The notes beneath the pieces are model-generated. The model saw only the letters and a list, made by a program, of their open reading frames with translations, made no database searches and was not told where the DNA came from. Below are positions 46,330-55,045 of a stretch of DNA of 64,000 bases, piece after piece. Every line of letters starts with the position of its first letter. The stretch's first letter is position 1. The stretch is taken from assembly GCF_007992435.1 (NCBI RefSeq), contig NZ_BKAG01000016.1, forward strand, positions 1-64,000, read 5' to 3'. The stretch comes from Prosthecobacter gellanilyticus (lineage in GTDB: Bacteria; Verrucomicrobiota; Verrucomicrobiia; Verrucomicrobiales; Verrucomicrobiaceae). The position numbers and the translations under genes are program-made.

Positions 46330-47343
46330 TCAGCGCAGATTCAGCACGCAGCCGGAAAGCAAGCCGCGCAGGTAGGCGGCCACACCTTGGAAGGCGGTCT
46401 TGTAAGGGGAGTCGCCAAGGCAGATGAGCTCGGCTTCGGCGTCGTTCAGCATGTCCTGGGCGAACTTCACCGCGCGCTCGATGGCACCTTCGTAATCGGC
46501 AATGCCGGCGAGGATGCTGGTGTCCATGGGCTCGCCCTGGAGGAGCATGCGGTTGAGCTTCTGCTTCTGCGCGTCCGTGGCCTCCATGAGGAGATACAGA
46601 ATCGGCAGGGTGAGCTTGCCCTTGATGAGGTCGGTGCGCAGGGTTTTGCCAGCCGTCTTCTCATCTCCGACGAGATCCAGGCAGTCGTCGTAGATCTGGT
46701 AAACGGTGCCGAGCTTCATGCCGAAGCTGTGGAGGGATTTTTCCACGTTTTCAGGCACGCCATTCAGACGGGCACCGAGACCGGCAGCCACGGCAAAGAG
46801 AGCGGCGGTCTTCATCTCGATCATGCGGAGGTAGTCCGGCACGGAGAGGTTCAGGTCAAAACGGCGCTGGGTCTGGAGGATTTCGCCACTGCAGACATCA
46901 CGCGAGGCTTTGGCGATCTGGCGGCAGACTTCAGTGTCTTCAAAACCGGTGGCCAGCTCCAGCGCATAAGCAAAGAGGGCATCACCCAGCAGCACGCTGA
47001 GGGAGTGGCCCCACTTCGCGGCGGCCGTGGGCAGGCCGCGGCGGGTGGCCGCGCCGTCCATGATGTCGTCATGCACGAGAGAGGCGATGTGGATCATCTC
47101 CAGGATGACCGAAAGGCGGGTGTGCTGGTCATTCTTGCCACCGGTGGCACCGCCTGCCATGAGGGCGAGCGCTGGACGGATGCGCTTCCCTGCCGCCTGG
47201 CAGACATAGGAGACATACCCTTCGACCGCTGGATCAAAGGCTTTCGCCTGATCACGGATAGCAATTTCCACCACCTGGAGGTCCTCACGAATCAGTTCGA
47301 AAGGAAACACAGGAGCATCAGCGGTGGGGGGCGTTGCGGACAT
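46330..47343 (-). CDS. Polyprenyl diphosphate synthase
   Basis: 337 residues of the trans-prenyltransferase fold. GKRIRPALALMAGGA, first Asp-rich motif HDDIMDGAATRRG, SGEILQTQRR, EMKTAALFAVAAGLGA and second motif YDDCLDLVGDEKTAGKTLRTD are present. It elongates allylic diphosphates with IPP; bulky residues before the first motif decide length, which I cannot settle, but size suits octaprenyl/heptaprenyl synthase for quinones. Confidence 0.9.
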   Translation of the reverse strand: MSATPPTADAPVFPFELIREDLQVVEIAIRDQAKAFDPAVEGYVSYVCQAAGKRIRPALALMAGGATGGKNDQHTRLSVILEMIHIASLVHDDIMDGAATRRGLPTAAAKWGHSLSVLLGDALFAYALELATGFEDTEVCRQIAKASRDVCSGEILQTQRRFDLNLSVPDYLRMIEMKTAALFAVAAGLGARLNGVPENVEKSLHSFGMKLGTVYQIYDDCLDLVGDEKTAGKTLRTDLIKGKLTLPILYLLMEATDAQKQKLNRMLLQGEPMDTSILAGIADYEGAIERAVKFAQDMLNDAEAELICLGDSPYKTAFQGVAAYLRGLLSGCVLNLR

Positions 47344-47619
47344 TGTCTCTTAGAAGGGGGGCGAACGGCGGTGGTCGGTGGATCGATCCCGCACTGCCCT
47401 TTAGTCGCGCAGTGTGATTTCTCCGTCAAATAGGAGCTTCACTGAATACAGGGGTGAACTTTCAGCCAAAACGGTGTCCTCTGAAAGCCCAGGGCCTTTT
47501 TGACAGTTCTCAAACCCGCCCGAACCTCCATTTTTGCAGCGAAAAATTAACCGGGGTCGTTGAAATTGGGGTCGCCACTGCCTGCGGGCTCTGCTGAGAT
47601 CATCTGATACACTGCTGTC

Positions 47620-48582
47620 ATGCCTGAGTTAAAATCCAGACTCCACGCCGCCATCTGGGGACAGTTCCTGGGAGATGCCGCTGCCCTGGGCACCCACTGG
47701 ATCTATGATCTGGAGGATATGACGGCACGCTACCCCGGAGGGATCGAGGGATTCGAACTGCCGAAGGCGGGCCACTACCACGATGGCAAGCAGAGCGGCG
47801 ACCAGACTCACTATGGGGACGCGGCCCTCCTGCTCCTGGAGTCTTTGGCCGCATGCGGCGGCGAGTTCCGTGAGCGTGACTTTGGCATGCGGGTGACCAG
47901 TTTTTTTGGCAGTCCCGTGTTCAAGAGCTACCGGGACCACGCGACGCTGGAGACCCTGGAGCATCTGGCTGCCCAGCCGGAGAACTTTCAAAACGGGGCG
48001 GATGACGACCAGCCCGCCACGGTCAGCCGGCTGGCTCCTGTGGTGGTGGCCTACCATGACCGGACTTCCCCGGAAAGGCTGGATGCCATTCGCAGGCTGA
48101 CCCTGGTCACCCAGAACCATCCTGTGGCGGTTGCCTGCGCCACAGCGCACGCCGTGCTGCTGGACTATCTGCTGCAGGGATTCCCCTTCCTGGAAGCTTT
48201 TGAGCTCACCCGCAAGTCAGCGGATGTCAGCTGTGATGGCTCGGACTACTTTGAGTTTGCCCACATGCTGAGGGAGCTGGACGTGGTCACGGCCACGGGG
48301 CGCTTCGGGCAGAGCTGCCCTCTGGCCCAAAGCTTCCCCTCAGCCCTGCATGCGGCGTTTTGCCATCATGATGATTTCACGACGGCCATTCTGGAGACGA
48401 TCCGTGCCGGAGGCGACAACGCAGGCCGGGCCTCCATGATCGGAGCCTGGCTAGGTGCGCTTCACGGCATCGATGGCATTCCAGTGGAATGGCGTGAGAA
48501 ACTACGTGCCCGTGACCGCATCCACCGGGCGATCGAGCAACTCTTTGCCCGGATGGAGATGCGACACGGGCAGGCCCCGTAG
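47620..48582 (+). CDS. ADP-ribosylglycohydrolase-family protein
   Basis: 320 residues, all-helical ARH/J1-crystallin fold. IWGQFLGDAAALGTHWIYD, GDQTHYGDAALLLLESL and GGDNAGRASMIGAWLGALHG stand where the magnesium-binding motifs occur. The canonical GDDT and GGDxDT are altered (GDQTHYGD, GGDNAGR), so hydrolase activity is uncertain and it may belong to a J1-crystallin-like subgroup. Convergent with the PEP-CTERM-like gene across a hairpin. Confidence 0.82.
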   Translation: MPELKSRLHAAIWGQFLGDAAALGTHWIYDLEDMTARYPGGIEGFELPKAGHYHDGKQSGDQTHYGDAALLLLESLAACGGEFRERDFGMRVTSFFGSPVFKSYRDHATLETLEHLAAQPENFQNGADDDQPATVSRLAPVVVAYHDRTSPERLDAIRRLTLVTQNHPVAVACATAHAVLLDYLLQGFPFLEAFELTRKSADVSCDGSDYFEFAHMLRELDVVTATGRFGQSCPLAQSFPSALHAAFCHHDDFTTAILETIRAGGDNAGRASMIGAWLGALHGIDGIPVEWREKLRARDRIHRAIEQLFARMEMRHGQAP

Positions 48583-48602
48583 TCACTCGGGATTCTTACT
48601 GG

Positions 48603-48637
48603 CTGGTTCCTCAAGAGACCTGCCCTTGAAGAACCAG
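48603..48637. terminator. Bidirectional hairpin between convergent genes
   Basis: Arms CTGGTTCCTCAAG (48603-48615) and CTTGAAGAACCAG (48625-48637), 13 bases with one mismatch and a nine-base loop. It sits in the 62-base gap between two convergent genes. T-tails are weak on both sides. Confidence 0.5.
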
Positions 48638-48644
48638 TTCCTCC

Positions 48645-49538
48645 TCATGCGTATCGGCGGTGTCTGCGCAGTTGGAAAAGCATGCCTGCGGCCAGCAGGA
48701 AGAGGCTGCTCGCCTCTGGGACGGGCGCCAGGGACATGTTAGAGAATTGCAGCACGGTCTGGTTTCCGGAAACCGTGCCGAGAAGGCTCACATTGGCGAT
48801 GGTAGCGGCATCGAAATCAAAGGTGAGTTCCGTGAGCGGGCTTTGGGCGATGAACTCGAAATTGATCGTGGCCAGACCGCCGCCGACCTGAAGGATGTTC
48901 AGGACATTGAGGGTCTCGATGCTGTCGATATTCTCGATGGGATTGCCGCCGCTCGAGAGGGCGAAGTTTGCCGCGCTGAGAGCGTTGAGGTTGATCCCAG
49001 CTCCCGCAGTCACATCAAAACTCACGTTGTAGTGCACGCCCTGAGAGAGACTGAGCCCTCCCACCGTGGCCGTGCTGGCCCATGAATTGATGGCGCTGGC
49101 GCCTAGAACATCGTTCGTCAGACCGGTGACAGTCCCGCCGAAAGCGCCAATGATCCCCGTGGTCGTGACGTCCAGCTGCCGACCGAAGGTCAGCGTATCG
49201 CCCGAGGTGCGGGTATAGGCTGCCAGCTGGGCATCAATCGTCAGGTTGACGAGCGGGGTCAGATCCAGGCCGGTCTGTACAAGACCGCCCGCCGTGTGAT
49301 TCCAGGTCACGTTACCCTGGGTCTGATCACCCGGGGTATAGGGAGTGGTATTAACATCGAGGGAAATGAAGCCGGCAGCACCAGGCCGCCTCACTTCATA
49401 ATCCGGGTTGAAGAAATCAGAGCTCGAAATCAAGCTCTGAGCCTTACTTTCGGGTGTAACCGCCCATAGGGCCGCTACCAATATTACGCTGTGCCTAATA
49501 TTACGCCACGCAGTGACTATAGGTGAGTTGGTTTTCAT
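48645..49538 (-). CDS. PEP-CTERM-like secreted surface protein
   Basis: 297 residues with a signal peptide (ends ESKAQS) and a Ser/Thr/Gly-rich beta body. The C-terminus VPEASSLFLLAAGMLFQLRRHRR has the tripartite sorting layout (Pro-Glu motif, hydrophobic helix, Arg cluster) of PEP-CTERM, with PEA in place of PEP. Such proteins are cut and exported by exosortase to the surface or matrix; no exosortase is in the window. The Pro to Ala change is a common variant. Confidence 0.8.
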   Translation of the reverse strand: MKTNSPIVTAWRNIRHSVILVAALWAVTPESKAQSLISSSDFFNPDYEVRRPGAAGFISLDVNTTPYTPGDQTQGNVTWNHTAGGLVQTGLDLTPLVNLTIDAQLAAYTRTSGDTLTFGRQLDVTTTGIIGAFGGTVTGLTNDVLGASAINSWASTATVGGLSLSQGVHYNVSFDVTAGAGINLNALSAANFALSSGGNPIENIDSIETLNVLNILQVGGGLATINFEFIAQSPLTELTFDFDAATIANVSLLGTVSGNQTVLQFSNMSLAPVPEASSLFLLAAGMLFQLRRHRRYA

Positions 49539-49549
49539 AGAGGCATGCC

Positions 49550-49770
49550 CATTTAGTAAGGGCGATGAAATCTATAATTATCACAACATATCGACAAGGT
49601 TTTTTGCAGATATATTGGGGATACAACTTAGTCTTGGATCTGCATTTTTAGCATTTCCCTATATTGCCGTTATTGCCGATATTTAAAATTTGCTCATTTT
49701 ACTATTTTTATCATTTTTCTTATTTTTATAAATAATGTCAAAATGTTGTAAATGAGGCGTTTGCAATCTG
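49550..49770. other. Strongly AT-rich region between the PEP-CTERM-like gene and hisF
   Basis: A run of about 200 bases, very AT-rich and full of T-runs such as ATTTTTAT, in otherwise GC-rich DNA. It is upstream of both divergent genes and must carry the promoter(s). I saw no sigma-54 box or gene in it. Confidence 0.5.
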
Positions 49771-49826
49771 GGGCATAGGTGGCACTTGCGCGTTATGTAG
49801 TGCCCGCCTATCTCGCTACCACTCAC

Positions 49827-50585
49827 ATGCTCACCAAGCGCATCATCCCCTGTCTGGACGTCAAAGAAGGCCGTGTGGTCAAAGGCACGCAGTTTTTACA
49901 GCTGCGGGACGCTGGAGATCCCGTGGAATGCGCTAAAGTTTATAATGCGCAGGGTGCTGATGAGCTCGTTTTCCTGGATATCACCGCCAGTCACGAAGAG
50001 CGTAAAACCATGGTGGATGTGGTGGCCCGCACTGCGGAGAGCTGCTTCATGCCATTGACCGTAGGCGGAGGCATCCGCACGGTCGCTGACATGCGGGAAA
50101 TGCTGCTCGCAGGAGCGGACAAGGTGGGCATCAACACCGCCGCCGTGAAGACGCCGGAGGTTATTGATGCTGCCGCCGAGGCTTTTGGCTGCCAGTGCTT
50201 GGTCGTGGCGATCGACGCGAAGCGCAATGCTCACGGTTCCTGGACGGTGTATACCCATGGCGGTCGTAATCCGACCGAGCTGGATGCTGTGGAGTGGGCC
50301 GCCGAGGTCTGCCGCCGTGGCGCAGGAGAGATCCTGCTCACCAGCATGGATTCAGACGGCACCAAGGCCGGTTACGATATCGCCCTCACACGCGCAGTCA
50401 GCGAGGCGGTGTCCATTCCCGTCATCGCCAGCGGTGGCGCAGGGAACCTCCAGCACATGGCAGATGTGCTGAGCGATGGCAAAGCAGATGCCGTGCTGGC
50501 CGCGAGCATCTTCCACTTCGGTGAATACACCGTGGGAGATGTGAAGCGCTTCCTGGACCAGCATCAGGTGCCGGTGAGGCTGTAA
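49827..50585 (+). CDS. hisF: Imidazole glycerol phosphate synthase cyclase subunit HisF
   Basis: 252 residues, half-barrel pair. [57 protein letters not shown] and VIASGGAG show both catalytic Asp (DV near 11 and the second at TSMDSDGTK). With HisH it closes the imidazole ring of histidine and releases AICAR. Start at 49827 (MLTKRIIP) matches the family; hisH is not near. Confidence 0.96.
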   Translation: MLTKRIIPCLDVKEGRVVKGTQFLQLRDAGDPVECAKVYNAQGADELVFLDITASHEERKTMVDVVARTAESCFMPLTVGGGIRTVADMREMLLAGADKVGINTAAVKTPEVIDAAAEAFGCQCLVVAIDAKRNAHGSWTVYTHGGRNPTELDAVEWAAEVCRRGAGEILLTSMDSDGTKAGYDIALTRAVSEAVSIPVIASGGAGNLQHMADVLSDGKADAVLAASIFHFGEYTVGDVKRFLDQHQVPVRL

Positions 50586-50619
50586 GGGAGAGCTGCTCTG
50601 TCTAAGGGGTCCTCCAGAA

Positions 50620-50657
50620 ATGGGTCTTATATGACCCATGGGACCCATAAGACCTAT
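50620..50657. repeat. Palindromic GGGTCTTAT/ATAAGACC repeat
   Basis: Arms ATGGGTCTTAT (50620-50630) and ATAAGACCTAT (50647-50657), one mismatch, around a nested ATGACCCATGGGACCCAT. It lies between convergent hisF and the DUF502 gene and may end both transcripts. Similar ATGGGACC/ATAAGACC units occur as short tandem repeats in other PVC genomes by my recollection. Confidence 0.55.
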
Positions 50658-50687
50658 CTCACTCAGGACTTGTGCCAGGAACGCAAG

Positions 50688-51626
50688 TCACTTCTTCTTC
50701 CTGGAAAGCGCGCTGAACAGACGGCGCGCTGAGGAACGTGAGGAAATGAGCTGAGTGCCTTCACGCTCGCTGCCGGAAAGGATGTCAGGGTCTCCGAAAT
50801 CAAAGTCCTCGGCGCGAGGCAAGCCGGCAGGCAGAGGTGATTCATCGGGCTTCGGAGCTTCTTCCTCGTCCACCGCCAGGGCTTCCTCCACCGTGGGGGC
50901 CACGGGAAGCTGTGCATGGATGTCAGGCATGGCCGCCGGGGCGGCAAGACGGCTGGGCACCACGAGACCGCCTGAGAAGATGAGCTTCATGGCATCTTCC
51001 ACGGTCAGGGGCGCATCCGTGATCTGCTCCAGCGGCACCACCAGCAAAAGACCGGTCATGGGGCTGAGCGCTCCGGGGACGAAGACTGCGGCGAGCACCT
51101 TGTTTTGCTGGGGATCCAGATACTGCCCGGTGACGAAGCCGAGCATCTTCATGTCACCCACAGGGTAGTCCACATACACCACGCGCTTGAAGTTCTGCTT
51201 TCCTCCCAGGCCTTTGAAGCTGTCGATCACCTGCTTCATCATCTTGTAGATGAAGGAGGCGATGGGGACGTGCATGAACAGCTTGTCCACCGCCATGACG
51301 ATGCGGCTGCCAATCACATGAGTGGCCATGAGGCCCAGCAAGATGCAGGCAATGACCGGGATCAGGAAGCCGACAAAATCCACCACATGCTTGTAGGTCG
51401 CGCTGCTGGGATCAATGACCACACGGCCTTCGATCTGGTTGATGCGCTCAGCCAGCATCGCGATCAGAGGCTCGCTCAAGCCGTGAAGAAGCTCGTAGCC
51501 GCTGAAGAGCAGCCAGAAGGTGATCAGCAATGGCATGGCCACGGCCAGTCCTGCAAAGAACTTGTTACGCAGCCACACAACGGGGCTTCGCGACACGGGC
51601 ACAGGGCTGGCAACCGGGGGAGGCAT
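50688..51626 (-). CDS. DUF502 membrane protein
   Basis: 312 residues. Two helices (about 25-47 and 85-110) and the family core GSRIVMAVDKLFMHVPIASFIYKMMKQVIDSF, VVYVDYPVGDMKMLGFVTG and FVPGALSPMTGLLLVVP; the C-terminal 100 residues are an acidic Pro-rich tail ending in a Ser/Arg/Lys cluster. The family is unassigned. Start at 51626 (MPPPVASPVPV), since the longer frame covers the upstream gap. Confidence 0.85.
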   Translation of the reverse strand: MPPPVASPVPVSRSPVVWLRNKFFAGLAVAMPLLITFWLLFSGYELLHGLSEPLIAMLAERINQIEGRVVIDPSSATYKHVVDFVGFLIPVIACILLGLMATHVIGSRIVMAVDKLFMHVPIASFIYKMMKQVIDSFKGLGGKQNFKRVVYVDYPVGDMKMLGFVTGQYLDPQQNKVLAAVFVPGALSPMTGLLLVVPLEQITDAPLTVEDAMKLIFSGGLVVPSRLAAPAAMPDIHAQLPVAPTVEEALAVDEEEAPKPDESPLPAGLPRAEDFDFGDPDILSGSEREGTQLISSRSSARRLFSALSRKKK

Positions 51627-51775
51627 GAAGAACCATACGCCATAACTCAGCGAGTTGCAGGTATCTGTTTGAGTCGGAATGTAAAAAAAGTATTCATGCA
51701 GAGCCCGGCGCCACACGGAGTGAAAGCATGGTGCCTAACGAGCAGTCGTCACGATGCATGCGAAGATGCCCAGGC

Positions 51776-53170
51776 TCATCCCTGCGGCAGCTTGATCCAG
51801 AAACTGGCGCCGCCCGTGACCCGGTTCGTGACTCCCACACTGCCACCATGGGCTGTGGAGATGGCACGCACAAGACTAAGGCCGAGACCGATGCCGGGAT
51901 GACGCACCACGGCCGATGAGCCGCGATTGTAGCGCTCCCAGATCATTTGCATCTCCTCCCGGTGCACACCCGGTCCTGTGTCCTCCACAAAGATGACGAC
52001 GCCAGTTCCCTCCGCCTGCCAGCGCAGGTTGATCTTGCCGCCCTTCGGCGTGTAGGCGAGCGCGTTGTCCAAAAGGTTTGAAATGGCCTGCGTGATGAGC
52101 TCGCGGTCAAGATTCAGCACCAGATCGAGTCCCTGCTGAATGCCCAAGGTCAGGTTCCGGTCCTCCGCGGCAGGTGTGAAGAGATCCACCAGATTCGTGA
52201 TGATCTGATGCACCGGCGTCTGCTGGCGATAGAGACGCAGAGCGCCATGATCCCCCCCGCGGATGGTCAGGATGTGCTGAACCAATTGTGCGGCACGGTC
52301 GATCTCCTCCAGGCTCCGTGCGGCGGCATCTTGCGCGGCGGCATTGTCACTCTTGTCCAGAAGGTTTTCGAGGTTTCCACGCACACGGGCCAGCGGTGTG
52401 CGCAGCTCATGCGCCAGCTGGTCGTTCGTGCTCTGCAGCTCGCGCGTGAGGCTGAGGATCTGGTCCAGCCCTGCATTCACCACGGAGGCGAGCGTTTGCA
52501 GCTCAGGAATGGCACGCGGCACCATGAGACGCGCGGTGCCCTCCGGCAGATGCAGCCTGCGCGCGCTGTTCGTGAAAGAGCGGATGGGGATGAGCACCTC
52601 ATGCGAATACCAGATCACCGGCAGCAGCGCCACCGCGGCGGCCAGGATGCCGGCCAGCCAGAGATAAATGGTGATGTTATGCTGGTAGCGCTGCGCCTCC
52701 TCATCCGTACGGCCGAACCAAAGATAGTTTCCATCTCGAAGCCGGATGGCGCCGATGGTGAGGCGCAGTTCCGTCTCCGGCGAGGTGAGCTCCTGCAGCA
52801 CTGTCTTGCGCGCGCTCCAGTCATTCGAGGGCGGCTTGGCAGGCCAAGCGTAGACATGGATGCCCGGCGGGATCTCCTCAAAGAGGATGATGCCGTCTGG
52901 CGAGGTGATGCGGATGGCGCTGCTGTCACTGCTTTGACCGGCAGGAAACACGTCCAGCACACCCTTGATGCCGCTGGAGGCATAGATGGCCGCATATTCC
53001 ACCAGGTCATTCATCACCACTGCCGCATCAAAACGGCGCAGGTCACGGCTCACGGTGCTGCGCACAAAGATGAGCGTGAGGGCAATACTGGTACCGACAA
53101 AGAGCGCCAGCATGAGTGCAAGGCGCCACTGCGACGGGATGCGGTCAAGCAGGCTCCTTTTTGAAGGCAT
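51776..53170 (-). CDS. Sensor histidine kinase
   Basis: 464 residues: first helix (about 17-37), periplasmic domain (about 40-165), second helix (168-190), HAMP, DHp with HELRTPL (His254) and an ATPase domain with NLLDNALAYTPKGG, DTGPGV, GIGLGLSLV. It is a QseC/CusS-type architecture. The start overlaps the regulator gene's end by 26 bases, so they are co-translated. The periplasmic domain has no motif that tells the signal. Confidence 0.92.
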   Translation of the reverse strand: MPSKRSLLDRIPSQWRLALMLALFVGTSIALTLIFVRSTVSRDLRRFDAAVVMNDLVEYAAIYASSGIKGVLDVFPAGQSSDSSAIRITSPDGIILFEEIPPGIHVYAWPAKPPSNDWSARKTVLQELTSPETELRLTIGAIRLRDGNYLWFGRTDEEAQRYQHNITIYLWLAGILAAAVALLPVIWYSHEVLIPIRSFTNSARRLHLPEGTARLMVPRAIPELQTLASVVNAGLDQILSLTRELQSTNDQLAHELRTPLARVRGNLENLLDKSDNAAAQDAAARSLEEIDRAAQLVQHILTIRGGDHGALRLYRQQTPVHQIITNLVDLFTPAAEDRNLTLGIQQGLDLVLNLDRELITQAISNLLDNALAYTPKGGKINLRWQAEGTGVVIFVEDTGPGVHREEMQMIWERYNRGSSAVVRHPGIGLGLSLVRAISTAHGGSVGVTNRVTGGASFWIKLPQG

Positions 53171-53822
53171 ATCCTTTTCCGCGGATGGTTTCGATGTGGA
53201 TGTTGCTGCCAGCGGTCTCGAGCTTCCGGCGCAGGCGGCAGATCATGGCATCCACCACATTGGTCCCTGGATCAAAACGGATGTCCCACACCTGCTCGAG
53301 CAGGAACTGCTTCGGGACAATGCGGCCCTCATGATTCATCAGCACCTCCAGCAGCGTCCACTCACGCGGCTGCAGGTCCACCGCCTCGCCTTCACAGGTC
53401 ACGCGGCGACGGACGGGGTCCAGATAGGAATTTCCGGTGCGCCGGCGAGTCGGCGGGGACTGCGCAGCACGGCGGTAAAGAGCATCCAAACGGGCCAGGA
53501 GCTCCTCAGCGGCGAAGGGTTTGGTGAGATAGTCATCACCGCCAGCCGCCAGTCCGCGCACGCGGTCCGGCACGCCGACACGGGCCGTGAGAAAGAGCAC
53601 GGGGGTGGTGACGCCGCGACCGCGCAGAGTTTCCACAATGCTGAAACCATCGATATCTGGCAGGCCCACATCCAGGATGGCGGCATCACAGGAGTGCCCT
53701 TTCATCCAGTCCAGCGCGGCCCGTCCAGTCTCCACCCAATGCAGGCGATGCCCCGCCTCGGCCATCCAGGAGGTCATCTGGCGGCCGAGCTCAGGATCGT
53801 CTTCGACGAGGAGGAGGTGCAT
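53145..53822 (-). CDS. OmpR-family response regulator
   Basis: 225 residues. Receiver domain LLLVEDDPELGRQM, phospho-Asp in AAILDVGLPDIDG, conserved T in LFLTARV and Lys in DDYLTKPF, then a winged-helix DNA-binding domain with PREWTLLEVLMNHEG and TIRGKGYAFKKE. Start at 53822, since 13 upstream residues are outside the receiver fold. It leads the two-gene unit with the overlapping kinase and is divergent from an NHL-propeller gene, which could be a target. Confidence 0.94.
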   Translation of the reverse strand: MHLLLVEDDPELGRQMTSWMAEAGHRLHWVETGRAALDWMKGHSCDAAILDVGLPDIDGFSIVETLRGRGVTTPVLFLTARVGVPDRVRGLAAGGDDYLTKPFAAEELLARLDALYRRAAQSPPTRRRTGNSYLDPVRRRVTCEGEAVDLQPREWTLLEVLMNHEGRIVPKQFLLEQVWDIRFDPGTNVVDAMICRLRRKLETAGSNIHIETIRGKGYAFKKEPA

Positions 53823-53929
53823 TTTCGCCGCTTGTTTAATGGAAAGCGCCATCACGCACAAGTTCGATCAGGATTCCTCATGCCCGCATGATTGACTTAG
53901 CCCGGGCCGCTCGTTTGAAATGCCCACCT

Positions 53930-55045
53930 ATGCATCGTCCAACCCTCCTCCTTCTCTCCAGCCTCGCCATGCTGGGCAGCGCCACCGCCCAAGTGGCCTA
54001 TGAACTCGTCCCGGACTTCATCAAACCACCGCCCGGCAAAGAAACCATCGGCGATGGTCATGGCGAGATCGCCGTGGACTCCGCCGGCAATATCTATGTC
54101 AGCGTGCAGGAGGCTGATGCCGGCATCCAGGTCTACGGCAAGGATGGCAAGTTCATCAAGGCCCTGAAGCTGCCTGACTCACTCCATGGTTTCGTGATCC
54201 GCAAGGATGACGGCGGCGAGTATCTCTTCGGCGCTGTGCTGAAGGAAGCCCGTGTGATCAAGGCGAAGCTGGATGGTGAGGTCGTGATGGAGATCCCCAC
54301 CTCCGCCTTCCCGGCCGCGCAGCGTGACTATGTGACCGTGTCCAAGGCCATTCCTAACGAAAAGGATGCCAAAGGCCGCCCGAAGAGCACCCAGATCGCC
54401 AAAGGCGTGAAGAAGTCTGACAACGGCAAGGAGATCGTCCTCACCCTGGATGACGGCACGGAGAAGGTCATTCCGAAGGAGCAGGGCGTCAGCGCTGCCG
54501 GCGGCCTGAGACTGACCAACTGTGATGTGGCCCCGAACGGGGACATCTATGTCGTGGACGGCTATGGACGCAGCCACATCTTCGTGTTCAGCCGTGATGG
54601 CAAGTTTAAGAAGGTTTTTGGCGGACCTGACGAACCTTACAAGTTTGCCAACACGCACAAGATCTTCATCGACCGCCGCTTCGAACCCGCCCGCGTGTTC
54701 TGCTGTGACCGTGGCAACAAGCGCATCCTGCACACCGACCTCGATGGCAAGATCATCGGCGTGATCGCCACCGACATGCGCAATCCTTCCTCCGCCTCCT
54801 TCCATGGTGATCTGGTTTGCATCGCCGAGATCGCCGGCCGAGTCTCCGTCTGGGACAAGGACGGCAAGATGGTCTCTGAGTGCGGCACCAACCCGACCAT
54901 GACGAACACCCCGGGCATCGCTCCGAAGGACTGGCAGCAGGGCATCGTCACCAGCCCGCACGGCATCACCTTTGACAATGATGGCAACATCCTTGAGACC
55001 GAGTGGAACAAGTGGGGCCGCGTGCTGCGCTGGAACAAGAAATGA
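53930..55045 (+). CDS. Secreted NHL-type beta-propeller protein
   Basis: 371 residues with a signal peptide (MHRPTLLLLSSLAMLGSATA). Repeating blades such as GEIAVDSAGNIYVSV, CDVAPNGDIYVVDGYGRSHIFVF, KRILHTDLDGKIIGV and SPHGITFDNDGNILETEW are NHL/six-bladed propellers. It resembles peptidyl-glycine alpha-amidating lyase-like and scaffold propellers; no catalytic assignment. Start chosen for the signal peptide. The next gene overlaps its stop by ATGA. Confidence 0.85.
   Translation: MHRPTLLLLSSLAMLGSATAQVAYELVPDFIKPPPGKETIGDGHGEIAVDSAGNIYVSVQEADAGIQVYGKDGKFIKALKLPDSLHGFVIRKDDGGEYLFGAVLKEARVIKAKLDGEVVMEIPTSAFPAAQRDYVTVSKAIPNEKDAKGRPKSTQIAKGVKKSDNGKEIVLTLDDGTEKVIPKEQGVSAAGGLRLTNCDVAPNGDIYVVDGYGRSHIFVFSRDGKFKKVFGGPDEPYKFANTHKIFIDRRFEPARVFCCDRGNKRILHTDLDGKIIGVIATDMRNPSSASFHGDLVCIAEIAGRVSVWDKDGKMVSECGTNPTMTNTPGIAPKDWQQGIVTSPHGITFDNDGNILETEWNKWGRVLRWNKK

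Noticed and set aside
46300..47433. 377-codon open frame on the plus strand
   Set aside because: Antisense shadow of the polyprenyl synthase gene.
49741..49827. Sigma-54 promoter for a PEP-CTERM or hisF gene (TGGCAC then TTGC)
   Set aside because: TGGCAC and TTGCG are adjacent without the required spacing.
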